Below the pieces are notes generated by a model. That model worked only from the letters and a program-made list of their open reading frames with translations. It was not told the origin of the DNA and did no database searches. The position numbers and the translations under genes were made by a program. A stretch of 37,511 bases of DNA, taken from the NCBI RefSeq assembly GCF_001668575.1, contig NZ_LZMD01000110.1, positions 1-37,511 on the forward strand, written 5' to 3'. Positions 1 through 8,592 of this stretch are shown in pieces. Numbering within the stretch: position 1 is the first letter of the stretch; each line of letters begins with the position of its first letter. Origin of the DNA: Mycobacterium sp. 1164985.4. GTDB taxonomy: Bacteria; Actinomycetota; Actinomycetes; Mycobacteriales; Mycobacteriaceae.

Positions 1-1043
1 CGACCGGCGGAATCGGGTCGATCGCGATCCGCGCGATCTCCCAGCGACCCGACGTGGACCTCGTCGGGGTGTGGGTGCACTCCCCCGAGAAAGACGGAAA
101 GGATGCGGGTGAACTCGCCAACGGGCAGCCGATCGGACTGGCGGCCACCAATGACGCCGACGCGTTGATCGCGCTGCAACCGGACTGCGTCGTATACGCC
201 GCGAGTGGGCCCGAACGTGACGCCGGCGCCGTGCCCGACTACCTGAAGCTCCTCGAAGCCGGGATCAACGTCGTGTCGACGTCGTCGACGACGCTTGTCT
301 ATCCGCCCGCCTACTACTCGCCCGAATGGCGCGACCAGATGGAACAGGCGGCGAAGAAGGGGAGTGCATCCTTCTACGCCTCCGGGATCTTTCCCGGTTT
401 CGGCTCCGACCAGCTCGCGCTGGTGCTCGCCACGCAATCGAAGCGAATCCGGTGTCTGACCGTCACCGAGGTCGCGCTCAACGACCATTACCCGGTGGCC
501 GACGTGATGATGAACGGCATGGGCTTCGGTCGCCCCCTGGATTTCGAACCGCTGCTGAAGACGCCCGGGTTCATCGAAATGGCCTGGCGGGCACCAATTC
601 ATCTGATGGCCGCCGGTCTCGGCGTGGAGGTCGACGAGGTCCGTGGCACCCTCGAACGGCGCGTCACGGACCGCGACATCGAAGTGGCGTTCGGCACGAT
701 CGAGGCGGGGACGTGTGGTGCGGTGAGCACCCGCGCCGCGGGCGTGGTCAACGGCCGGGAAGCCATCGTCGTCCAACACATCATCCGGATGGCACGTGAT
801 GTGGCGCCGGACTGGCTGTCCTCGGAGTTCGACGCGACCTATCGCGTCGACATCGACGGTGATCCCGACATCCACTGCGCGATGAACCTCGGCGCTGCCG
901 AGGGCCACGGGGCGGGGCATGCCGCGATGGCGGCCACCGCGATGCGCGTGGTCAACGCGATCCCGTATGTCGTGGAGGCCCCCGCCGGCCTGCTGAGCTC
1001 GCTGGATCTGCCGAACACGCTGCCCCGGCACGCTTTCGGGTGA
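1..1043 (+). CDS. DapB-like NAD(P)H-dependent amine dehydrogenase (5' partial)
   Basis: The frame is open from the window edge (first full codon at base 3) to TGA at 1041, so the true start lies outside. The first residues read TGGIGSIAIRAI, the end of a glycine-rich Rossmann loop, so only a few N-terminal residues should be missing. The rest (GVWVHSPEKDGKDAGELAN, then a C-terminal domain with VTEVALNDHYPVADVM) matches the dihydrodipicolinate-reductase-like family that includes 2,4-diaminopentanoate dehydrogenase, not true DapB of lysine synthesis. It is expected to be a soluble NAD(P)-linked reductase or dehydrogenase of an amine or imine; the substrate is unknown. A P450 gene follows after 137 bp on the same strand, so it may share the oxidative pathway of the cluster. 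The family is fairly sure, the substrate is not. Confidence 0.8.
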   Translation, partial: TGGIGSIAIRAISQRPDVDLVGVWVHSPEKDGKDAGELANGQPIGLAATNDADALIALQPDCVVYAASGPERDAGAVPDYLKLLEAGINVVSTSSTTLVYPPAYYSPEWRDQMEQAAKKGSASFYASGIFPGFGSDQLALVLATQSKRIRCLTVTEVALNDHYPVADVMMNGMGFGRPLDFEPLLKTPGFIEMAWRAPIHLMAAGLGVEVDEVRGTLERRVTDRDIEVAFGTIEAGTCGAVSTRAAGVVNGREAIVVQHIIRMARDVAPDWLSSEFDATYRVDIDGDPDIHCAMNLGAAEGHGAGHAAMAATAMRVVNAIPYVVEAPAGLLSSLDLPNTLPRHAFG

Positions 1044-1180
1044 TCATCGGTGTTCTCCACACACTTGGACCTCAACCTGTCACCGCTGTGCGGCGGTATC
1101 CCACCTGAGACCGCATGGCCGTATCTGTGGCGTGCCGGCGAGGTGGTCTCGAATCAGACGACGACAAGAGGGAGCAATGC

Positions 1181-2377
1181 ATGACCGACATCGGCACCGT
1201 CGACCTGTACTACGACCCGTTCGACTTCGACATCGACGACGATCCGTACCCGATCTGGAAGCGGATGCGCGATGAGGCACCGCTGTACTACAACGAGAAA
1301 TACAACTTCTACGCGTTGAGCCGTTATGACGATGTCGCGCAGGGGTTACACGACTGGAACACCTACCGTTCGGGTAAGGGCACCACGATGGACGTCATCA
1401 TGAGCGGCGTCGACGTGCCGCCGGGGGTGATCCTGTTCGAAGATCCGCCCCTTCACGACATCCACCGACGAGTGCTGTCGAAGGTCTTCACCCCGCGCCG
1501 GATGGAGGCCATCGAAGATCTGGTGCGCCAGTTCTGCGTGCGTGCGCTCGACTCGCTGGCGGGGGCTTCCCGTTTCGACGTGATCGGCGACTTCGGAGCG
1601 CTGATCCCGATGCGGACCATCGGTTACCTGCTGGGCATCCCGGAACAGGGACAGCAGCAGATCCGCGACAACACCGACGCGTCGATAGGCCTGAAAGAGG
1701 GTAGTTTTCAGGCGGTCTCGGCCGCCACGTTCGAAAACGCCTACCAACTGTTCGCTGACTACATCGAGTGGCGGGCGGACCATCCGTCCGACGACCTGAT
1801 GACGCAGTTACTCAACGCCGAGGTCGAGGACGAGGGTCGGCTTCGGCCGTTGTCGCGCATCGAGGTGCTGACGTATACGAGCATGATCGCCGGCGCGGGT
1901 AACGAGACGACCGCCAGGCTGATCGGATTCATCGCCCAGATGCTTGCCGAGCATCCCGATCAGCGCCGGGAACTGGTCGACGATTACTCACTGATTCCCC
2001 GGGCGATCGAAGAGGTGCTGCGCTACCAGGCGCCCTCGCCGGTTCAGGGCCGATACGTCGCCCACGAGACCGAGTGCTATGGGCAGACGATTGCCGAGGG
2101 TTCGGTGATGTTGCTGCTCAACGGTTCTGCCAACAGGGACGAGCGGCGCTATCCCGACGGGGAGAGCTTCGACATCCACCGCGGCGGGTCGCACCTGTCG
2201 TTCGGGCAGGGGCTGCACTTCTGCCTGGGCTCGTCGCTGGCCCGCATGCAGGCGCGAGTCGCGCTTGAAGAGATGCTGCGGCGCTGGCCTGAGTGGGACG
2301 TCGACTACGCCGACGCCGCCATGGCACACACTTCGAGCGTGCGGGGTTGGGGCAAGCTGCCGGTCATCGTCGGTTAG
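1181..2377 (+). CDS. cytochrome P450 (first of three)
   Basis: A 398-residue soluble bacterial class I P450. Visible motifs are the I-helix oxygen-activation segment AGNETT (about residues 239-244), the ExxR of the K-helix (E278, R281) and the canonical haem loop FGQGLHFCLG with proximal Cys348. It would hydroxylate a hydrophobic substrate using electrons from ferredoxin and ferredoxin reductase, neither encoded here. I chose ATG 1181 over the upstream frame extension to 1115 because a GAGGGAG ribosome site lies just before it and the protein then starts where P450s of this type do. The 3' end overlaps the convergent tandem TetR gene by 14 bp. Subfamily and substrate cannot be assigned from motifs. 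Confidence 0.93.
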   Translation: MTDIGTVDLYYDPFDFDIDDDPYPIWKRMRDEAPLYYNEKYNFYALSRYDDVAQGLHDWNTYRSGKGTTMDVIMSGVDVPPGVILFEDPPLHDIHRRVLSKVFTPRRMEAIEDLVRQFCVRALDSLAGASRFDVIGDFGALIPMRTIGYLLGIPEQGQQQIRDNTDASIGLKEGSFQAVSAATFENAYQLFADYIEWRADHPSDDLMTQLLNAEVEDEGRLRPLSRIEVLTYTSMIAGAGNETTARLIGFIAQMLAEHPDQRRELVDDYSLIPRAIEEVLRYQAPSPVQGRYVAHETECYGQTIAEGSVMLLLNGSANRDERRYPDGESFDIHRGGSHLSFGQGLHFCLGSSLARMQARVALEEMLRRWPEWDVDYADAAMAHTSSVRGWGKLPVIVG

Positions 2378-3674
2378 CGTCCTCGGCCGACGAGCGTGTG
2401 GTGACGCCGCGCAGCAAGGTGTCGCGCACGTGGATCTGCGATGCGCGGGGGCCGAGATCGTGCAGAAGGTTCTCCGGTATCCACGAGACCCCGATGACGA
2501 CGCGGGCCAGTGTCTCGTTCGACGGGCCGTCGATCGAGATCTCGCCGGAGCGAATGCCTGCGGTGATAAGGGATTTCATCTGCCGGACGCGTTTGGTGAA
2601 CAGCCAGGCGATGTTCGGGGTATCGGGGGGCGACTGACGCATCCACGCCAGCTGGATCCGGAACTCGTCGCCGAAGTGGGCGAGCGCATTGGTGTGAATC
2701 CAGCTCAGCGCGTCGAGCTTCTCGACGGCTGACGAGTCGGACTGCAGCACGCTGGTCCATCCCACCTCTGCGACCTTCTCGCCGAACGACTGCATGATCG
2801 AGGCCAGTAGCTCCTCTTTCGAACCGATCAAGCGGTATACCGTTCCGGTGCCCAGGCCCGCGGCCGCGGCGATGTCGCGGATCGTGGTGACTTCGTAGCC
2901 TTTTCGCCCGAACTCCGCGCGTGCGACCGCGCGTACATGAGAGGCCTTGTCGTCCGGTGCGTTCTGCTCATCTGAGATCCACGACTTCACAGCATTGTCG
3001 GCGGCGATGAACGCCGCGGAGCGATCGAGTTCGGCGTCGCTGGGAGGAACGGTCGCCAGGCCCTCGAGCAGGATTCGGCACAGCGTCGCCGCGACCTTGT
3101 CGGCGCCTGCGGTGTGCCGGATGACGTCGAGGCCGACCTGCCGCATCGCCTGGACGATCCGGTCGGCCAGGATCGGGAGATCGACGTCGGGACGCAGATA
3201 GCCGCTCCAGCGAGCTGCGCGCAGCGTCTGCACCATCGCTTCGAGGATCTTCGCCGGGCGTTGTTGGGCCAGCGCGGCGAGTTCCGGGTTCGATGTCGGG
3301 GTTTCGTAGAACGTCATCTGCAGTGCGGCGCTGTGGGTCACCGCGCACTGGGCGATCGCCGCGCCCAACTCCACGATGCGATCGAACGCCGACAGCGGTG
3401 CGGGATCGTCGAGCCGGGCGAGGGCCTGCTCGGCGATGCGGTCGAGGTCCTCGTGGTACCGCCGGAGCAACTCGACGAGGATGGCTTCCTTGGATTCGAA
3501 GTGGTGGTAGAGGCTGCCGGGCAGGATGCCGGCGGCGTCCGCGATCTCCTGAAGCGACGTCCGCAGCCCGGACGTGGCGATCAACGACGCCGCCGTCTGG
3601 AGGATCTCGGTCCGCCGGGTGCCGTCGTCGTAGGAATGGCCTGCATGCTTCGCGAGGTCCGCCTTCGGCGTCAC
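2364..3674 (-). CDS. tandem double-TetR transcriptional regulator (Mce3R-like)
   Basis: A 436-residue protein built from two consecutive TetR repressor units. The first helix-turn-helix (about residues 18-75) reads TSLQEIADAAGILPGSLYHHF. The second (about 240-290) reads VTTIRDIAAAAGLGTGTVYRLIGSKEELL. Each is followed by an alpha-helical ligand-binding half. Most TetR proteins are about 200 residues and work as dimers; this architecture is known from mycobacterial Mce3R, which controls lipid and sterol-related genes, so one chain may act as a built-in pseudo-dimer. GTG 3674 is preferred because the longer frame to 3773 has a low-complexity leader and would cover two candidate operator sites at 3709-3749. 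It is flanked by P450 and SDR genes and is the likely master regulator of this cluster. Orthology to Mce3R itself is not established. Confidence 0.88.
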   Translation of the reverse strand: MTPKADLAKHAGHSYDDGTRRTEILQTAASLIATSGLRTSLQEIADAAGILPGSLYHHFESKEAILVELLRRYHEDLDRIAEQALARLDDPAPLSAFDRIVELGAAIAQCAVTHSAALQMTFYETPTSNPELAALAQQRPAKILEAMVQTLRAARWSGYLRPDVDLPILADRIVQAMRQVGLDVIRHTAGADKVAATLCRILLEGLATVPPSDAELDRSAAFIAADNAVKSWISDEQNAPDDKASHVRAVARAEFGRKGYEVTTIRDIAAAAGLGTGTVYRLIGSKEELLASIMQSFGEKVAEVGWTSVLQSDSSAVEKLDALSWIHTNALAHFGDEFRIQLAWMRQSPPDTPNIAWLFTKRVRQMKSLITAGIRSGEISIDGPSNETLARVVIGVSWIPENLLHDLGPRASQIHVRDTLLRGVTTRSSAEDANRR

Positions 3675-3708
3675 GCGACGCCCCACAGCACCTCCAAGAC
3701 CAGGCTCC

Positions 3709-3749
3709 TGTCCACCTGTTTGGTCGATCCGACCCAAAGTTTGGTTAAC
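3709..3749. promoter_or_regulatory. two candidate operator sites upstream of the tandem TetR gene
   Basis: Two adjacent 20-bp segments, 3709-3728 and about 3730-3749, both carry the core TTTGGT. The second also contains the near-palindrome CCAAAGTTTGG (3734-3744). They share about half to 60% of positions with the better-conserved copies at 4821, 6550 and 7442. They lie 35-75 bp upstream of the regulator's GTG, as expected for autoregulation. This is inference from sequence similarity only. Confidence 0.45.
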
Positions 3750-3846
3750 GCTACCAGAAATGCGGCACCGCACAGTGTCGCTCGACGTGGAAGCGCTTGT
3801 GACTCCGCCGCTCGGTCAGTGGGACGGCGGCGACGGTTGACGGTGA

Positions 3847-4776
3847 TCAGCCGGTGACACCGAGGCGCTGAGTCACCGCGAAGACCTCGTCATAGATCGC
3901 GCCAGGAACGGTGAACGGTTCGACCGCCGCCACCTCATCGAGATGCGCGGCGACATCCTCGACCGTCACATCGCCCTCGCGCGGCGCCAGCCAGCCCTCG
4001 CTCAACCCGATGAAGACCCTCGCGAACCGGCCCGCGCAGGCCGAAAAATTCTGGTGGCTGAACTCGCAGGCCCGGCTGGCCAGATACACCACGATCGGGG
4101 CGACGAGTTCGGGCCGGATCGCGGCGAAAAAACCGTTGTCCTCGAGCATCTTCGGATCACCCAACGTTTCGGTGACCATGCGCGACAACCCGAAGGGGAG
4201 GACGGTGTTGGCGCGAATGCCATGCGGTTCGCCCTCCAGCGCGATGACGTTGGTCAGACCGACAATGCCCGCCTTGGCCGCCGCGTAGTGCGCCTCCAGA
4301 TGCTGGCCGAACATTCCGGCCGACGAAGCGATGAACACGAATCGGCCGTAACCCTGCGCCTTCATCACGCGGTACGCGGGCTGCGACAGGTAGAACGCAC
4401 CGTCCAGGTGCACGGACAGCATGCGTCTCCAATCGTCCGGTGTCAGTTCGTCGAAGGGGATGGAGTTGAAGATGCCCGCATTGCTGATGACCGCGTCGAG
4501 CCGACCGAATGCGTCGACGGCGGTCTGCACGATCGCCTCGCCACCGGCCGGGCTGTCCACCGAGTCGTACGACGCGACGGCGATGCCGCCGGCTGCGGTG
4601 ATCTCCTCGACCACCGTATCCGCGACCGCACTGTCCTCGCCCGCACCGTGCATGGTGCCGCCGAGGTCGTTGACGACGACCGAGGCACCGCGCCTTGCCA
4701 ACTCGAGCGCGTAGACCCGGCCGAGGCCGCGGCCGGCCCCGGTCACCACGGCGACCTGGTCGGTGAAGTCGATCAT
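3847..4776 (-). CDS. short-chain dehydrogenase/reductase
   Basis: A 309-residue classical SDR. The N-terminal cofactor loop is VVTGAGRGLGRVYA, followed by NDLGG and NAG (SNAGIF), the active-site Ser in FIASSAGMFG and YAAAK with the catalytic Tyr and Lys. The long beta2 loop (NDLGGTMHGAGEDSAVADTVVEEI) resembles the dehydrogenase domain of peroxisomal multifunctional enzyme type 2 and its mycobacterial relatives, which oxidise 3-hydroxyacyl-CoA, but no hydratase or SCP2 part is attached. Start ATG 4776 has GGGAGAG just upstream. The open frame runs on upstream to 6138 antisense to the VWA gene, which I reject. It is divergent from the VWA gene across a 78-bp gap holding a candidate operator. 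The substrate is unknown. Confidence 0.9.
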   Translation of the reverse strand: MIDFTDQVAVVTGAGRGLGRVYALELARRGASVVVNDLGGTMHGAGEDSAVADTVVEEITAAGGIAVASYDSVDSPAGGEAIVQTAVDAFGRLDAVISNAGIFNSIPFDELTPDDWRRMLSVHLDGAFYLSQPAYRVMKAQGYGRFVFIASSAGMFGQHLEAHYAAAKAGIVGLTNVIALEGEPHGIRANTVLPFGLSRMVTETLGDPKMLEDNGFFAAIRPELVAPIVVYLASRACEFSHQNFSACAGRFARVFIGLSEGWLAPREGDVTVEDVAAHLDEVAAVEPFTVPGAIYDEVFAVTQRLGVTG

Positions 4777-4820
4777 CGTCTCTCCCGGTGATTGACGGCA
4801 GTGCCGCCGGACTCTACGTT

Positions 4821-4840
4821 GGAACAGATATTTGGTCAAC
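4821..4840 (+). promoter_or_regulatory. candidate operator copy A (between SDR and VWA genes)
   Basis: GGAACAGATATTTGGTCAAC lies in the 78-bp divergent gap, 15-34 nt before the VWA start. Fifteen of its first 16 bases match the reverse-strand copy at 6550-6569. It is an imperfect dyad (GAACAGA / TTTGGTC), typical of TetR-family operators. Binding by the tandem TetR at 2364-3674 is inferred. Confidence 0.55.
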
Positions 4841-4854
4841 GCGGAAAGGGCTCG

Positions 4855-6576
4855 ATGACGAGCGAGGGCGCCGACGATCCCAAGCGGCTGGCGCTGCTGG
4901 CCTCGGCACTGGCCGGCCGCACGATCGCGGTCGCTCCGGCGACTCCCGGTGAAGCAGCATGGACCGACGGCATCACGGTGTTCGTCGACCCGTCCGTGGG
5001 AGCACCCCGCCAACTCGAGTCGGTCACGGTGCAGGCGTCGCTGCTGGCCAGCGGGGGATTGGACCCTGACGTGGTGCGTAAACTCGTCAGACGCCCGGCA
5101 TTGGCGCGGCGCTACCTCGCGGTGGAGGGCCAGCGCGCGCTGTCGCAGAACGAGGACCTGCTGCCGTCCGGTGTCCGATCGCTCCTCGACTATGACCTCG
5201 CGGCGCGCGCGGATTGCGCCGCCGGTTCGTTGAAGGTGGCCGGGGACCACCGTGTCATCGCCGATCCACCGGCGGGTTTCGGAGTGATCAAGGCACAGAA
5301 GCTGCTCGCGATGCGCGCCGCCGCAGCACAGGTGGAACCGGCCGGCGGGCACATCCCACGTCGCGGGTCGAACGGGGACCTGGCCGAACTGGACGACGAC
5401 GATGACGTCGTCGGCGACGACGTCATCGATCCCTTCTCGAGCCCCGTCGGCGGAGGCGGTGCGCTCGGCAAGCTCCTGAAGCGCATGACCAAAAGTGTCC
5501 GGAAGATCTCCGGCGGCGGCACACCAGGCGCGGATACACCAACCCATCGCAACCGCAGGGGATTTCGTGGCACGGGTGCGGTGACGTCGAGCGCGGCGGG
5601 GGCGGTCGACGCCGACGGGTTCGATATCTCTGAGAACGCGGGTCGCACCTATCCCGAGTGGGATTTCCAACGACGGTGCTACCGACCGGACTGGTGCACG
5701 GTGCTCGAAATCGAGCCTCCGATCGAAGAGGGTCACACCTTGGCCCGCCCCGATGTCCACGCGTTGCGGAGACCGCTGACCCGACTCGGTATCGGGCTCG
5801 ACCGGTGCCACAGGCAGACGCAGGGAGACGACATCGACGTCGATGCGGCGGTCGAGGCGCGCGTGGAAACCCTTGCGGGTTCGACGCCGGACGAGGCCGT
5901 CTACCTCGACAACCTGCGTAGGAGGCGCGACCTGGCGGTGCTCGTCCTGCTCGACATCTCCGGATCGGCCGGAGAGGCGGGCACATTCGGGCAGACCGTG
6001 CACGAGCAGCAGCGGGCGGCCGCCGCGGCGCTGACGATCGCGCTCCACGAACTCGGAGACCGCGTTGCGCTGTATGCCTTCCAGTCGCAGGGGCGCGCGG
6101 CGGTCAACCTGATGCCGGTCAAGCGCTTCGACGAGCACCTCGACGCGATGGTCATGCGGCGCTTGGGAAGCCTCAAGGCCGGCGCCTACTCACGGCTTGG
6201 CGCGGCGGTCCGCCACGGCGCCGCGGTGATGACGGAGAAGTCCGGCACGTCACGACGCCTGCTGGTGGTGCTGTCCGACGGTTTGGCCTACGACCACGGC
6301 TACGAACGGCTCTACGGGGCGGCCGACGTGCGAAAGGCGCTGGGAGAGGCCAGGCGCGAGGGAATCGGCTGCCTGTGCCTCACGATCGGGGCAGCCACCG
6401 ACTCCGGGGAGTTGGCCAGGGTGTTCGGCAGCGCCGCGCACGCGTCGATCCCGAAGCCCGCACAGTTGGCCGACGTGATCGGACCGCTGTTCCGCTCTGC
6501 GCTACGCACCGCGGACCTGCGGCGGCGCGTGTCAACACCCGGCAGACTCTTGAACCAAACATCTGTTCCGGGATAG
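4855..6576 (+). CDS. NorD/CbbO-type VWA-domain protein
   Basis: A 573-residue cytosolic protein with a C-terminal von Willebrand A domain. The MIDAS motif is DISGS (D367, S369, S371 in LVLLDISGSAG), with LVVLSDG further on. The N-terminal half has a run of aspartates near 180-190 (LDDDDDVVGDD) and a Gly/Ser-rich linker. It resembles the NorD family, which works with a NorQ/MoxR AAA+ ATPase to remodel or metallate an enzyme; the partner ATPase is the next gene. ATG 4855 is chosen for the GGAAAGG site 5 nt upstream; the frame opens at 4792 but that would place the candidate operator inside the gene. No nitric oxide reductase or RuBisCO is nearby, so the client protein is unknown and may be one of the cluster's enzymes. 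Confidence 0.88.
   Translation: MTSEGADDPKRLALLASALAGRTIAVAPATPGEAAWTDGITVFVDPSVGAPRQLESVTVQASLLASGGLDPDVVRKLVRRPALARRYLAVEGQRALSQNEDLLPSGVRSLLDYDLAARADCAAGSLKVAGDHRVIADPPAGFGVIKAQKLLAMRAAAAQVEPAGGHIPRRGSNGDLAELDDDDDVVGDDVIDPFSSPVGGGGALGKLLKRMTKSVRKISGGGTPGADTPTHRNRRGFRGTGAVTSSAAGAVDADGFDISENAGRTYPEWDFQRRCYRPDWCTVLEIEPPIEEGHTLARPDVHALRRPLTRLGIGLDRCHRQTQGDDIDVDAAVEARVETLAGSTPDEAVYLDNLRRRRDLAVLVLLDISGSAGEAGTFGQTVHEQQRAAAAALTIALHELGDRVALYAFQSQGRAAVNLMPVKRFDEHLDAMVMRRLGSLKAGAYSRLGAAVRHGAAVMTEKSGTSRRLLVVLSDGLAYDHGYERLYGAADVRKALGEARREGIGCLCLTIGAATDSGELARVFGSAAHASIPKPAQLADVIGPLFRSALRTADLRRRVSTPGRLLNQTSVPG
6550..6569 (-). promoter_or_regulatory. candidate operator copy B (3' end of VWA gene)
   Basis: On the minus strand this reads GGAACAGATGTTTGGTTCAA, nearly identical to copy A. 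It overlaps the last codons of the VWA gene and ends 39 bp before the AAA+ start, so it could govern an internal promoter for the downstream operon. It is the most symmetrical copy (GAACAGA / TTTGGTTC). Confidence 0.5.
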
Positions 6577-6608
6577 GGTCCGTAAGAACAGGCTGACGAA
6601 GGGAAGCC

Positions 6609-7415
6609 ATGCAGGTGAAGCCGCCGCGGCCCTACTACGTGCCCGTCGCGAACGAGGAGCAGGTCTTCAAGGCCGCCTACAACCAGGGCCTCTCCATTGC
6701 ATTGAAGGGACCGACGGGCTGCGGGAAGACCCGCTTCGTCGAGGCGATGGCGCACGACCTGGACCGACCGCTGGTCACCGTCGCCTGTCACGACGACCTC
6801 ACCACCGCCGATCTCGTCGGCCGCTTCCTCCTGCACGGCGGCGAGACCGAGTGGGTCGACGGGCCGCTGACCCGCGCGGTGCGCGAGGGCGCGATCTGCT
6901 ATCTCGACGAGGTCGTGGAGGCTCGTCAGGACACCACCGTCGTGCTGCACCCGCTGGCTGACCACCGCAGGCAGTTGCCGATCGAACGGCTCGGCGTCAC
7001 GCTGGACGCTGCACCGGGATTCTGCCTGGTCGTCTCCTACAACCCCGGTTATCAGAGCGTGCTGAAGGATCTCAAGGACTCCACCAGGCAGCGGATGGTC
7101 GCGATCGAATTCGGTTTCCCGACAGCCGATGTCGAGGAGAAGATCGTCGCGAGCGAGGCCGCGATCGACCACGACCGCGCCGCGGAGCTGGTCCGGCTGG
7201 GTCACGCGATCCGTCGGCTGGAGACGGGGGGACTGCGCGAAGTCGCTTCGACGCGGGTGCTCATCGCCGCCGGGCGGCTGATCGCCGAGGGATTGACCCC
7301 GCGCGACGCCGCCAGGGCCGCGATCGCGGGCCCACTCACCGACGACGCGACCATCACCCGCGGTCTGCTCGAGATGATCGACGCATATCTGGTGGACTCG
7401 CGGCCGGACGATTGA
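6609..7415 (+). CDS. NorQ/CbbQ-type MoxR AAA+ ATPase
   Basis: A 268-residue AAA+ protein of the MoxR superfamily, CbbQ/NirQ/NorQ branch. Walker A is GPTGCGKT (34-41), Walker B ICYLDEV (D100, E101), sensor 1 lies in VSYNPGYQ, and an arginine-finger-like segment STRQRM follows. These ATPases form hexamers that use a VWA adaptor to remodel or activate target enzymes; the VWA partner lies immediately upstream (32-bp gap), supporting a two-protein chaperone. ATG 6609 has a GAAGGGAAG ribosome site. The canonical motifs are all intact, so it should be an active ATPase. Its client is not identifiable from sequence. Confidence 0.92.
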   Translation: MQVKPPRPYYVPVANEEQVFKAAYNQGLSIALKGPTGCGKTRFVEAMAHDLDRPLVTVACHDDLTTADLVGRFLLHGGETEWVDGPLTRAVREGAICYLDEVVEARQDTTVVLHPLADHRRQLPIERLGVTLDAAPGFCLVVSYNPGYQSVLKDLKDSTRQRMVAIEFGFPTADVEEKIVASEAAIDHDRAAELVRLGHAIRRLETGGLREVASTRVLIAAGRLIAEGLTPRDAARAAIAGPLTDDATITRGLLEMIDAYLVDSRPDD

Positions 7416-7441
7416 CGGTGAACATGACCGTGGCTACTGTC

Positions 7442-7461
7442 TGAACAAATTTTAGGTTTCA
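7442..7461 (+). promoter_or_regulatory. candidate operator copy C (before the binding-protein gene)
   Basis: TGAACAAATTTTAGGTTTCA matches the copy A/B pattern at about two thirds of positions and sits at the same distance (15-34 nt) from the next start codon as copy A does. It is more degenerate than A and B, so support is weaker. Confidence 0.4.
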
Positions 7462-7476
7462 TCCGACGGAGGTGGC

Positions 7477-8589
7477 ATGTCCTACGAGAGCACCGCGGAA
7501 CCAATCAAGTTCGGGTACCTCATGGACTTCAAGCTGCCCGACCTGTACCCGCAGGAGATGAAGGAGGACCTGTCCAACCCCTTCGAGCTGATCTTCGCCG
7601 AGGCGGTGGAGCAGGGCGTGATCGATCGCCCCATCGAGATCATCTACAAGGAGGTGGAAGGGCTGCCGAAGGGTTCGGTCAAGGCGGTGATCGACGCGTA
7701 CGGCGAGCTCGTCGACGAGGGGTGTCTCGCGGTGTTCGGCCCGCACATCACCGACAACTGCGTGCCGACCCGTGAGGCCATCGAGGAGCGTTTCCGGGTG
7801 CCCGCGCTGAGCGTCACCGGTAGCGACGCGTGGCTGGGGGAGTGGACGTTCTCGTTCCCGTAGGGCTCGCTGACCGACGAGCCGATCTTCTGGGCGGACC
7901 TGCTTGCCAAGGGCGGCCACCAGGAGGTCGGCGTGCTCATGGAGCAGTCGCTCGTCGGCGAGACATATGTGAAGAACTTCCGGAACGCCTGTCGGCGCAA
8001 GGGGATCCGGATCGTCGCCGAGGCGGCGATCGCACAGACGGCGCAGGATGTCTCGGAAGCCGTGCGCACCCTGTATGAGGCCAAGGCGCAGGCGATCGTG
8101 CACGCCGGCTTCGGATTCGGCATTGTGTTCGTCAACCCGACACTCGAGGCGCTGGGGTGGGACCCGCCACGCTTCACCAGCACGGCCTTCCAGAACGCGT
8201 GGATCAACCCCATCATGTGGAACGCGTTCATGGGGTGGACGGGCGTCGATCAGTACGACGAGGGCAACCCTGTCGGCCAGCGGTTTCTCGACAAGTATCA
8301 GGAGAAGTTCGGCCGTCGGCCGGAATACTGTGTGCCCGTTGTGAACTGCGATGTCGCATCCGCTCTGCTGCGCGCGTGCGCCGATGCGCATCCGCTGAGC
8401 CCGCGGGGTGTCAAAGAGGCGCTCGAACGCGTCAAGATGATGCCCGCCGCCGCGGGTGCGCCGGGCACCCGTGTCTCGTTCGGCAACTGGACACGTCGAG
8501 CCTGGATGGGCGCCGGGTATCTGGTCGCCCGACGACTGGACGTCGACGGCGTCAACTCACATCTCGTTGACCGATTCGGTGAGGAGTGA
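7477..8589 (+). pseudogene. periplasmic-binding-fold (Leu/Ile/Val-type) protein without signal peptide, interrupted by in-frame TAG
   Basis: Two halves lie in one frame, 7477-7860 and 7864-8589, separated only by TAG at 7861 (context FP-stop-GSLTDEP). Read through, they give a 370-residue type 1 periplasmic-binding-fold protein of the branched-chain amino acid ABC receptor family. No frame shift is involved, so a single change such as CAG to TAG explains the break. The start MSYESTAEPIKFGYLMDF enters the fold directly with no signal peptide or lipobox, so the ancestral protein was probably cytosolic, as in the amide sensor AmiC. No ABC permease is nearby. GGAGG precedes ATG 7477, and the next gene starts 3 bp after the stop. 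It is either a recent nonsense mutation, a sequencing error, or a gene expressed as two pieces. Confidence 0.8.
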
Positions 8590-8592
8590 CCC

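Noticed and set aside
4777..6138. Upstream extension of the SDR at 3847 into a 763-residue frame
   Set aside because: It runs antisense through the VWA gene, has Arg/His-rich composition and passes a good ATG with a ribosome site at 4776.
7861..7863. Amber codon read as pyrrolysine or other recoding
   Set aside because: Mycobacteria are not known to use pyrrolysine, and no supporting tRNA or recoding element is seen; a simple nonsense change is enough.
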